Of a DNA stretch of 12,924 nt, positions 1 to 5,570 are shown one piece after another. The notes below the pieces were generated by a model. The model made no database searches, was not told the DNA's origin, and saw only the letters and a program-made list of their open reading frames with translations. Both the position numbers and the translations under genes were made by a program. Source of the DNA: JASHVB01 sp049522565 (GTDB taxonomy: Bacteria; Pseudomonadota; Alphaproteobacteria; Acetobacterales; Acetobacteraceae); contig JBEKNT010000349.1 of assembly GCA_049522565.1 (NCBI GenBank), forward strand, positions 1-12,924, written 5' to 3'. Each line of letters starts with the position of its first letter. Within the stretch, counting starts at the first letter, position 1.

Positions 1-86
1 TCCCCTCGTCATGGCCAGGCTTCACCCGGCCATCCATGCAGCCGTGGTGCCGCGATGGATGTCCGAGCCCGGCCATGACGAGGGGA
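1..86. repeat. REP/RIME-like palindromic intergenic element
   Basis: The first 16 bases (TCCCCTCGTCATGGCC) are an exact reverse complement of 71-86. Inside them, CATCCAT (31-37) pairs with ATGGATG (55-61), leaving a 17-base loop. The left arm also contains its own small hairpin (13-19 against 25-31, one mismatch). The CGTCATGGCC..GGCTT.ACCCGGCCATCCAT pattern resembles the dispersed extragenic palindromes common in alphaproteobacterial genomes; that family assignment is from memory, not from a search. It lies downstream of rnhA, where such elements often sit. The window edge may cut off further bases on the left. Confidence 0.75.
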
Positions 87-113
87 GCGACGGTGCGACA
101 ACACCTTGTCTTC

Positions 114-128
114 TACGGCCTGGCCGTA
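114..128. terminator. Perfect 15-base inverted repeat downstream of rnhA, possible terminator
   Basis: TACGGCC and GGCCGTA flank a single central T at position 121, forming a 6-bp stem with a CTG loop if folded. It lies about 90 bases past the rnhA stop codon. No T-run follows on the minus strand, so it is not a canonical intrinsic terminator. It could also be an operator-like site or part of the repeat cluster. The symmetry is certain; the role is a guess. Confidence 0.35.
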
Positions 129-147
129 ACCTGCTGCTTGTGGGGGT

Positions 148-164
148 CAGACCCGGCCATGACG
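148..164. repeat. Half copy of the same palindromic element
   Basis: Bases 152-164 (CCCGGCCATGACG) exactly repeat 68-80, the right-arm core of the element at 1-86. No matching left arm is seen beside it, so it is a partial copy or a decayed second element. Confidence 0.5.
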
Positions 165-217
165 GTCGGAACGGCCGGCGCTGCGCTACCAACGGGCGAT
201 GTCAGCACCGGTTGGTA

Positions 218-706
218 TTATCCGCCCCGCCGTTCTCGCGCCGCGGTCGCCAGCGCGTCCGCCCGCTCGTTCATCACGTCGCCGGCGTGGCCGCGCACCC
301 AGCGCCACTCGATCCTGTGCTGCGCCGCCGCCGCCAGCAGGCGCTGCCACAGATCCATGTTCTTCACCGGATCGCCGGTCGAGCCGCGCCAGTTCTTGCG
401 CACCCAGCCGGTATGCCAGCGCGTGATGCCGTTCTTCACGTACTCGCTGTCGGTGTGCAGCACCACGCGGCAGGGTCGCTTCAGCGCCTCCAGCGCCGCC
501 GCCGCCGCGGTCAGCTCCATGCGATTGTTGGTGGTGGCGGGTTCGGCGCCCGACAGCTCCTTCTCCACGCCGCGAAAGCGCAGGATGGCCGCCCAGCCGC
601 CCGGCCCCGGGTTGGGCTTGGAGCCGCCGTCGGTCCACACCTCCACCACCTCGGCCGCGTCCGGCCCTGGCGTGATGGTGACGTCTTCGTCAGATGCCAT
701 AGGCAT
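218..706 (-). CDS. rnhA: Ribonuclease HI
   Basis: RNase HI is a cytoplasmic endonuclease that cuts the RNA strand of RNA:DNA hybrids, for example at primers and R-loops. The protein is 162 aa, a normal length for the family. All four acidic catalytic residues are present: D26 in TDGGSKPNPGPGG, E64 in NNRMEL, D86 in HTDSEYV and D150 in NERADAL. The auxiliary histidine is H140 in RGHAG. The tryptophan-rich substrate-binding segment (WHTGWVRKNWRG, about 97-108) is intact. The ATG at 706 overlaps the 3' end of thrB by 17 bases, so the two genes are almost certainly co-transcribed and translationally coupled. An in-frame ATG at 700 (Met3) is an alternative start. The first ~18 residues precede the RNase H core. 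Pairing of thrB with rnhA is a known alphaproteobacterial arrangement. Confidence 0.96.
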   Translation of the reverse strand: MPMASDEDVTITPGPDAAEVVEVWTDGGSKPNPGPGGWAAILRFRGVEKELSGAEPATTNNRMELTAAAAALEALKRPCRVVLHTDSEYVKNGITRWHTGWVRKNWRGSTGDPVKNMDLWQRLLAAAAQHRIEWRWVRGHAGDVMNERADALATAARERRGG

Positions 707-1649
707 GCTCGTCCGGCGCGGCGAGGTGGAAACGCAGGCGCCGCAGATACTCCAGCGGGTCCTTGCGCGTCACCAGCGCGCCCGGCGGCGTGTTCAGCCA
801 GTCGTAGAGCCGGGTCAGCAGGAAGCGCAGCGCCGCCCCCTGACACAGCACCGGCAGCGCCGCTTGCTCTGCCGCCGACAGCGGCCGCGTCGCCGCATAC
901 CCCGACAGCATCGCCCGCGCCTTGGTCACGTTGAACGTGAAATCCTGCTCGAAGCACCAGGCGTTCAGGCACACGGCGATATCGTAGGCCAGGATGTCGG
1001 TGGCGGCGAAATAGAAGTCGATCAGCCCCGACAGGCGCCCATCCAGGAAGAAAACGTTGTCGGGGAACAGGTCGGCATGGATGTGTCCGACCGGCAGTCC
1101 GGATGGCCACGCCGCCAGGATGCGGGTCAGCGCTGCCGCGAGTTCCACCGCCAGCCCCGGCTGCACGTCGTCCGCCCGAGTCCGCGAACGCTCCAGCAAG
1201 GGCGGCCAGCCGTCCGGGCCGAGGGCATTGCGCCGTGCCGGCACGTAACGCGCGCCGGCGACGTGCAAGGACGCCAGCGCGGCGCCGAGCGGGCCGCAAT
1301 GCTCCACCCGCACGCGGCGCGGCCAGACGCCGGGCAAGAACGTGGTGATGGCGGCGTGCCGGCCGCACAGATGCCGCAGCGCCTGGCCGTCGCTGCCATG
1401 CACCGGCAGCGGGCAGACGATGCCGCGCCTGGCCAGGTGCTCCATCAGGCCGAGGAACCAGGGCAGCTCCGCCGGGTCCACCCGTTTCTCGTACAGCGTC
1501 AGGATGTAGTCGCCCGTCGTGGTGCGCAGCGAGTAGTTGGAGTTCTCCACCCCCTCGGCGATGCCGCGGAACGCGACCATGGTCCCCAGGCTGTATTCAG
1601 CCAGAAACGCCGCCAACGCGTCGTCGGAGACCTCGGTATAGACCGCCAT
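690..1649 (-). CDS. thrB: Homoserine kinase, APH-fold type
   Basis: This enzyme phosphorylates L-homoserine with ATP to O-phospho-L-homoserine, the penultimate step of threonine synthesis, in the cytoplasm. The 319-aa protein matches the aminoglycoside-phosphotransferase-like homoserine kinases rather than the GHMP-kinase type. It opens with MAVYTEVSDDALAAFLAEY, then GVENSNYSL (about 33-41) and YILTLYEKR (48-56, the nucleotide-binding lobe). The catalytic Brenner-type motif HADLFPDN follows with H191, D193 and N198, then the metal-binding D211 in LIDFYF. The length is typical and no catalytic residue is missing. The ATG at 1649 has no clear Shine-Dalgarno sequence upstream. It overlaps rnhA downstream by 17 bases. 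ispH, often the gene before this pair, is not found upstream. Confidence 0.95.
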   Translation of the reverse strand: MAVYTEVSDDALAAFLAEYSLGTMVAFRGIAEGVENSNYSLRTTTGDYILTLYEKRVDPAELPWFLGLMEHLARRGIVCPLPVHGSDGQALRHLCGRHAAITTFLPGVWPRRVRVEHCGPLGAALASLHVAGARYVPARRNALGPDGWPPLLERSRTRADDVQPGLAVELAAALTRILAAWPSGLPVGHIHADLFPDNVFFLDGRLSGLIDFYFAATDILAYDIAVCLNAWCFEQDFTFNVTKARAMLSGYAATRPLSAAEQAALPVLCQGAALRFLLTRLYDWLNTPPGALVTRKDPLEYLRRLRFHLAAPDEHAYGI

Positions 1650-1860
1650 GTCAGACTGGGCTCAGGCGGTCATCGCCGTCCGCGGGCCAGGCCGGGGGAC
1701 GGCAATCCAGGGGGAACGGTGGCCGGCGCGACATCTTCAGACCAATCCTGTGCCGTTGCGGGCGGGTCGCCCGCCGTTGCTTCGTCGTTGGCGCCACGCG
1801 CGCTCCCGAGGCTGTGAAACGTCAGGTTGCCAGGGTGGCCGCGCCTTGCGGCAGTGTCGA

Positions 1861-1889
1861 GTCCGCCGGCGTGACAGTCCGCCGGCGTG
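1861..1889. repeat. Short tandem direct repeat, 13-base unit at 16-base spacing
   Basis: GTCCGCCGGCGTG occurs exactly at 1861-1873 and 1877-1889, in the divergent spacer between thrB and the lipoprotein gene. It could be a pair of regulator half-sites on the same DNA face (about 1.5 turns apart) or chance repetition in GC-rich DNA. Confidence 0.4.
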
Positions 1890-2091
1890 GCGGCGGCCGT
1901 CCCGCCGGTCCAGCGGATGCCTCCCGCCGTGCGGCACCCCGCATTTCCCATGCCGCGACTCCCGTGGTCAACCCGCGCCCCGAACCTCGGGCGGTGCCTG
2001 CGATCGCCCCGCGTGGGCACGCACGGCGAGTTGTCCTGCGGGCCGGCGCCCGGCACTATGCGGTCGGCTTGCCGCGCCGGCAACGCGTTCC

Positions 2092-2095
2092 GGAG
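2092..2095 (+). promoter_or_regulatory. Shine-Dalgarno GGAG for the lipoprotein at 2102
   Basis: GGAG sits 6 bases before the ATG at 2102. Together with the signal peptide that starts there, it fixes this start over the upstream in-frame ATG at 1814, whose added 96 residues are arginine- and alanine-rich and do not look like protein. Confidence 0.65.
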
Positions 2096-2101
2096 TCCCT
2101 G

Positions 2102-2641
2102 ATGCCCACACGACCGAGCTTCCTCCTCCACACCGCCGCATTCGCCGCGCTGCTGCCGCTGGTGTCCGCCTGTGCGCCGGAGCGGGACCAGTTCCCCCCG
2201 GCCTGCCCAAGTGTCGCCTTCCTCACGCCCACCGCGGACCTCGCGGTGTTTCGTCCCGGCAGCGATGGGCGCGACCTGACCGCCCTGATGCTGGCAGGCC
2301 GCATGCAGGGCATCCAGGGCAAGTGCAAACCCGGCGACAAAAAGGGCACCGTGGAGGCCACCGTGACGGTGGGCGCCGAACTCACCCGGGGCCCGGCCCT
2401 GAAAGGCAACCAGGTCAATGTGCCGATCTATGTCGCGGTGACCGAAGGCGACCGCATCCTGGACAAGCATGTCTACACGTTGAGCGCCACGTTCCCGCCC
2501 AACGTGGACCGCACGGCGGTGAGTACTCCGGACGTATTCATGGTGCTGCCGGTGAGCCCGACGAAGTCCGCGGCCGCTTATTCGATCCTCGCGGGGTTCC
2601 AACTCACCGCTGACCAACTCGCGACCACCACCGGCCGTTAA
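2102..2641 (+). CDS. Putative lipoprotein, conserved hypothetical
   Basis: This is a 179-aa protein with a lipoprotein signal peptide: basic R4, a hydrophobic stretch (about 6-21) and the lipobox LVSAC with Cys24 as the acylated residue. The mature part would be membrane-anchored and face the periplasm. Two further cysteines (C35 in PPACPS, C75 in GKCKPG) could form a disulphide. The rest has a beta-rich pattern (TVEATVTVGAEL, NVPIYVAVTEGDRILDKHVY) ending in VLPVSPTKSAAAYSILAGFQLT. I recall similar small lipoproteins of unknown function in Acetobacteraceae but no named domain. It stands alone, 164 bases ahead of nudC and divergent from thrB. A 7-bp hairpin (2688-2704, GGCATGC/GCATGCC) follows the stop and could attenuate read-through. 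Lipoprotein nature is confident; function is unknown. Confidence 0.85.
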   Translation: MPTRPSFLLHTAAFAALLPLVSACAPERDQFPPACPSVAFLTPTADLAVFRPGSDGRDLTALMLAGRMQGIQGKCKPGDKKGTVEATVTVGAELTRGPALKGNQVNVPIYVAVTEGDRILDKHVYTLSATFPPNVDRTAVSTPDVFMVLPVSPTKSAAAYSILAGFQLTADQLATTTGR

Positions 2642-2687
2642 TCGCTCCCGCCAGCCCGCGGAAGAGGCGGCGGCAGGGCAGCGCCAA

Positions 2688-2704
2688 GGCATGCAAGGCA
2701 TGCC
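2688..2704. terminator. Small hairpin after the lipoprotein gene, possible weak terminator
   Basis: GGCATGC (2688-2694) pairs with GCATGCC (2698-2704) across an AAG loop. A second mini-hairpin, GCCG-CTT-CGGC (2702-2712), overlaps it. There is no T-tract, so any termination would be weak; read-through into nudC is plausible. Confidence 0.3.
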
Positions 2705-2794
2705 GCTTCGGCCTGACGGGCGAGGTGTGGGAGGGACTGGTTGCCGCTGGGCTTGCCGCGTGGCACGGTCGTGCACGGCGCTACCCCCCTCCAT

Positions 2795-2799
2795 GGAAG
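2795..2799 (+). promoter_or_regulatory. Shine-Dalgarno GGAAG that selects a GTG start for nudC
   Basis: GGAAG lies 6 bases before the in-frame GTG at 2806. The ATG at 2725 opens the same frame, but its extra 27 residues are not family-like, and the NudC N-terminus (PNVYSSSSLDRVGTRRED) begins just after the GTG. Confidence 0.65.
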
Positions 2800-2805
2800 C
2801 TGATC

Positions 2806-3732
2806 GTGACACTGATTCAGGCCAGTCGGCCCAACGTCTACTCCTCCAGCTCGCTCGACCGCGTTGGAACGCGGCGCGAGGACGCCGCCTGGATCGAGCA
2901 ACAGCTCGTGCATCCGGACACCCTGTTCGTGCCGGTCTGGCGCAACCGCAACCTGGTGCGCGGCATGGAAGAGGGGGAGCCGGAGGCGGTGTTCGTCTCC
3001 GGTGAGGCGGCCGCCGCGTTGCGCATGCAGAGCGGCCCCTGGGCCTTCCTCGGCATGCAGGGCGAACAGGCGGTGTTCGCGGTCGATGTCAGCACCGCCG
3101 ACGACCCGGTGCCGCTGCTGCCCGAATCGGAGGGAAAATTCGTCGACCTGCGCTCGGTCGGCTGGGGCGTGCCGCGGCCGGAGGCGGCGGTGCTGGCGCA
3201 TGCCCGCGGGCTGATGCACTGGCGTGCCAGGCATCGGTTCTGCGGCGTTTGCGGCGGGGTGTGCGACGCGCGCTCGGCCGGCCACATGATGGTCTGCACC
3301 GCCTGCGAGGCGCAGCATTTCCCGCGCACCGATCCTGCCGTGATCATGCTGGTCACCCGCGGCGACCACGCCTTGCTCGGCCATTCGCAGCGCTTCCCGC
3401 GCGCCAACATGTACTCGACGCTGGCCGGCTTCGTGGAGCCGGGCGAATCGCTGGAGGAGGCGGTGCGCCGCGAGGTGTTCGAGGAAGCCGGCATCCAGGT
3501 CGGCGCGGTGCACTACCACTCCAGCCAGCCCTGGCCGTTTCCCGGCAACATCATGCTGGGCTTCTATGGCGAGGGCCTGAGCGAGGCGATCACCATCGAC
3601 CCGGAGGAGATGATCGACGTGCGCTGGTTCTCGCGCGACGAGATCCGCGACCCTGAGGCGCACGGCTTCGCCCTGCCGCGGGCGGACAGCATCGCCCGGC
3701 GGCTGATCGAGGATTGGATGGCGGCGGCATGA
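2806..3732 (+). CDS. nudC: NAD(H) pyrophosphatase, NudC-type Nudix hydrolase
   Basis: NudC hydrolyses NAD(H) to NMN(H) and AMP; some members also remove NAD caps from the 5' ends of RNA. With the GTG start the protein is 308 aa, close to the usual length. In order it shows an N-terminal NUDIX-like domain (about 10-130), a four-cysteine zinc ribbon (C146-x2-C149 and C164-x2-C167), a complete Nudix box G208-x5-E214-x7-R222-E223-V-x-E226-E227-x-G229-I, and the NAD-specific SQPWPFP motif (240-246). That last motif separates NudC from other Nudix enzymes. The family form is usually SQPWPFPxS; here it continues GNIM, so the usual Ser after the motif is Asn. Metal-binding glutamates are all intact. 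The stop codon overlaps the next gene's start as ATGA, placing it first in a coupled three-gene unit. The cut between NAD turnover and RNA decapping cannot be decided from sequence. Confidence 0.95.
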   Translation: MTLIQASRPNVYSSSSLDRVGTRREDAAWIEQQLVHPDTLFVPVWRNRNLVRGMEEGEPEAVFVSGEAAAALRMQSGPWAFLGMQGEQAVFAVDVSTADDPVPLLPESEGKFVDLRSVGWGVPRPEAAVLAHARGLMHWRARHRFCGVCGGVCDARSAGHMMVCTACEAQHFPRTDPAVIMLVTRGDHALLGHSQRFPRANMYSTLAGFVEPGESLEEAVRREVFEEAGIQVGAVHYHSSQPWPFPGNIMLGFYGEGLSEAITIDPEEMIDVRWFSRDEIRDPEAHGFALPRADSIARRLIEDWMAAA

Positions 3733-3998
3733 GGTGGCACGGGGTCTGGCCGCTGGTGCTTGTTCTGGCCGGCTGCGTGTCCGGCGGCCAGGCCAACACC
3801 CCCGAGGCGGAGTGCCGGCGCCAGGCGTACGACGATCCCACGGTGAAGAATCTGGCGATCCAGAACCTGGGCCGATCCGCCCCCAATCCGGATACGGACT
3901 TCGCGTACAACAAGGCGTTTCGCGACGCGAACCAGGCCTGTCTGCGGCAGAAGGGCGTCCTGGTGCGCGGCGGCGTCGAGTCGGTGCGGACGCAGTGA
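3729..3998 (+). CDS. Small putative lipoprotein, hypothetical
   Basis: This is an 89-aa protein whose ATG overlaps the nudC stop (ATGA at 3729-3732). It starts MRWHGVWPLVLVLAGC, a short lipoprotein signal with lipobox LAGC and acylation at Cys16, so the mature protein is only about 74 residues. Two more cysteines (in AECRRQ and QACLRQ) lie in charged, probably helical segments and might form a disulphide. I recognise no domain. The upstream in-frame ATG at 3714 lies inside nudC and lacks the signal peptide at its start, so 3729 is preferred. A periplasm-facing lipoprotein between two cytoplasmic proteins suggests either convenience clustering or a real link; nothing in the sequence decides. 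Confidence 0.83.
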   Translation: MRWHGVWPLVLVLAGCVSGGQANTPEAECRRQAYDDPTVKNLAIQNLGRSAPNPDTDFAYNKAFRDANQACLRQKGVLVRGGVESVRTQ

Positions 3999-4477
3999 CG
4001 GCGTCTGCGCGTCCCGCTGGCGCAGCGCCGGCCTTGCTGACGGTCGGCTACCAGGGATGCACCATTCAGCAGGTTCTGACCGCTCTGGTGGCGGCAAAGG
4101 TCGGACTGCTGATCGATGTCCGCGCGCTGCCGCGCTCGCGCAAGCCGGGGTTTTCCAAGCGGCAGCTTGCGGCGGGGCTGGACGAGAAGGGCATTCCCTA
4201 TGTCCACCTGCAAGCGCTCGGCACGCCGAAACCCGGGCGCGACGCGGTGCGTGCCGGCCATCCGGAGATCATGGAAGCGATCTTTCGTGAGCACATGACG
4301 TCCGACCGCGCCCGCGCCGACCTCGGCCAGGCGACGGCGCTCGCGCGTGAAACCCGTGCCTGCCTGCTGTGCTTCGAGCACGACCCGGCCTGCTGCCACC
4401 GGCGCATCGTGGCCGAGATGATCGCGGCCGAAACCGGTCAGCGGATCACCCACCTTTCCCCCGACCGCCCTGGTTGA
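3995..4477 (+). CDS. DUF488 family protein
   Basis: This 160-aa cytoplasmic protein of the DUF488 family has no agreed biochemical role. Seen features: N-terminal LLTVGYQGCTIQQ (about 14-26), the conserved DVRALPRSRKPGF block (41-53), GIPYVHLQALGTPK (66-79) and a C-terminal cysteine/histidine cluster CLLCFEHDPACCHR (123-136). The latter has the C-x2-C-x-E...CHR arrangement typical of the family and could be a metal or redox site. The GTG start at 3995 overlaps the previous stop as GTGA and gives a natural N-terminus just ahead of the conserved domain; the next ATG at 4057 would cut into it. It closes the nudC-lipoprotein-DUF488 unit. Family membership is firm; function is unknown. Confidence 0.9.
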   Translation: MTASARPAGAAPALLTVGYQGCTIQQVLTALVAAKVGLLIDVRALPRSRKPGFSKRQLAAGLDEKGIPYVHLQALGTPKPGRDAVRAGHPEIMEAIFREHMTSDRARADLGQATALARETRACLLCFEHDPACCHRRIVAEMIAAETGQRITHLSPDRPG

Positions 4478-4526
4478 CTCTCGCCTGGTTCGCACGGGCC
4501 GCAACGCCTCCCCTTGCGTCATGGCC

Positions 4527-4596
4527 GGCGAAGGCCGGCCGCCCACGACTTTGCTGTGTGGGACAAAGGAAAGACGTGGGTGGCCGGCCTCGCGCC
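4527..4596. repeat. Long imperfect inverted repeat between DUF488 gene and mepA
   Basis: The left arm (4527-4552) and right arm (4570-4596) are imperfect reverse complements. CCCACGACTTT pairs with AAAGACGTGGG (one mismatch), then GGCCGGCC blocks pair, then GGCG with CGCC. The loop is about 17 bases. The sequence just before it (TGCGTCATGGCCGG) recalls the element at 1-86, so both look like members of one dispersed palindrome family. It lies after the DUF488 stop and may end that transcript or stabilise its 3' end, although no T-run follows. Confidence 0.7.
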
Positions 4597-4603
4597 AAAC
4601 CCC

Positions 4604-4612
4604 TGGTATGCT
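4604..4612 (+). promoter_or_regulatory. Possible extended -10 promoter for mepA
   Basis: TGGTATGCT gives an extended -10 (TGN plus TATGCT) about 65 bases before the mepA ATG. No recognisable -35 hexamer lies at the right distance; that position is occupied by the repeat's right arm. Weak evidence. Confidence 0.25.
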
Positions 4613-4677
4613 ACACGGGCACCCCCATCAGGCGCGGGCCGCGCTCGGACAAGCGGCGACAAGCGGAAGCACCCCCC

Positions 4678-5502
4678 ATGCAACCTGACCATCCCCGCCG
4701 CCGCCTGCTCCCCCTTCTGCTGCTCTTTCTCGCCGCGGCGGCACCCCCGGCCGGCCCCGCACCCGGGCCGTTGCGCATTATCGGCGGTCCCAACACCGGC
4801 GGCTGCATCGCCGGCGCGGTCCGCCTGCCCGCGCAGGGTCCCGGGTTCCAGACCATCCACCTGGGACGCAGCAGCTTCTGGGGGGCGCCGCAGACCATCG
4901 CGGCGGTAGAATCCCTGGCCGCCGAGGCCCACGCCGCCGGCCTCGGCGACCTCTATGTCGAGGACATCTCGCGCGCCCGGGGCGGTCCGCTGCCGGGCGG
5001 CCATGTCAGCCACCAGATCGGCCTTGACGTCGATATCGGGCTCGACCCCGGCCGCAAGCCGCCGCTCACCGCCGACACAAGGGAAACCGTCGAACTCCCC
5101 AGCATGGTCAGCGCCGACCAGCGTGGCATCGACCCGGCGCATTGGTCGCCCGGCGTGGTCACCCTGCTGCACCTCGCCGCCACCCTGCCGGGGGTGGACC
5201 GCATCCTGGTCAACGCCGCGATCAAGCGGCAGCTCTGCACCGAGGTGCAGGGCGACCGCGCCTGGCTGCGGCTGATCCGCCCGTGGTACGACCACGCCGC
5301 CCACATGCACATCCGCTTCCGCTGCCCCGCCGACCAGCCCGACTGCGTGCAGGCCCCGCCGCCGCCGGCCGGCGATGGCTGCGACGCCACGCTGCAATGG
5401 TGGTTCGACCAACTCGGCGTGCCGCCGAAGCCGTCGCCGCCCTATCACCCGCCACCGCTGCCGGCGGCCTGCGCCGCGGTGTTCGCCGCCCCGCCCGATT
5501 GA
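4678..5502 (+). CDS. mepA: Penicillin-insensitive murein endopeptidase
   Basis: MepA is a zinc metallopeptidase of the LAS (M74) group that cuts D-alanyl-meso-diaminopimelyl cross-links in peptidoglycan, in the periplasm. The 274-aa length equals the E. coli enzyme. A signal peptide is visible (basic RRR at 7-9, leucine-rich core, AAAA near 20-23). The metal ligands are H112 and D119 in GGHVSHQIGLDVDI and H211 in AAHMHIRF. Six cysteines (C43, C187, C216, C223, C235, C265) fall at positions matching the three disulphides I remember for E. coli MepA. GGAAG lies 8 bases before the ATG at 4678, which fixes the start; the earlier in-frame ATG at 4369 lies inside the DUF488 gene. The C-terminal tail is proline-rich. 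It is followed after 68 bases by a sensor kinase on the same strand. Confidence 0.95.
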   Translation: MQPDHPRRRLLPLLLLFLAAAAPPAGPAPGPLRIIGGPNTGGCIAGAVRLPAQGPGFQTIHLGRSSFWGAPQTIAAVESLAAEAHAAGLGDLYVEDISRARGGPLPGGHVSHQIGLDVDIGLDPGRKPPLTADTRETVELPSMVSADQRGIDPAHWSPGVVTLLHLAATLPGVDRILVNAAIKRQLCTEVQGDRAWLRLIRPWYDHAAHMHIRFRCPADQPDCVQAPPPPAGDGCDATLQWWFDQLGVPPKPSPPYHPPPLPAACAAVFAAPPD

Positions 5503-5570
5503 CGCGGTGCCCGCCCGCGCGCGCCCCACCGTCTGGCACGCCGCACACGATGCGGCTACACACCGATCGC

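Larger units (their letters stand above)
1650..2101. other. Gene-free region between divergent thrB and a lipoprotein gene
   Basis: No reading frame here resembles a protein; the long open frames are compositional artefacts of high GC. It must contain divergent promoters. A weak minus-strand candidate for thrB is TTGACC (1971 to 1966) with a poor GGAAAT 17 bases on. A weak plus-strand candidate for the lipoprotein is TTGTCC (2031-2036) with CACTAT (2054-2059). Neither is convincing. Other structure: a GCGGGCG/CGCCCGC hairpin with a 3-base loop (1758-1774), and a 13-base direct repeat GTCCGCCGGCGTG at 1861 and 1877 with a period of 16. Confidence 0.6.

Noticed and set aside
36..1817. 593-codon open frame on the plus strand across rnhA and thrB
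   Set aside because: It is antisense to two clearly identified enzymes with full catalytic motifs. Its translation is Arg/Ala/Pro/Gly-rich without domain-like patterns, as expected from high-GC shadow frames.
1670..2812. 380-codon minus-strand frame considered as a displaced ispH or a gene preceding thrB
   Set aside because: It shows no IspH cysteines or motifs, overlaps the lipoprotein gene with its clear lipobox and ribosome site, and has a composition typical of shadow frames.
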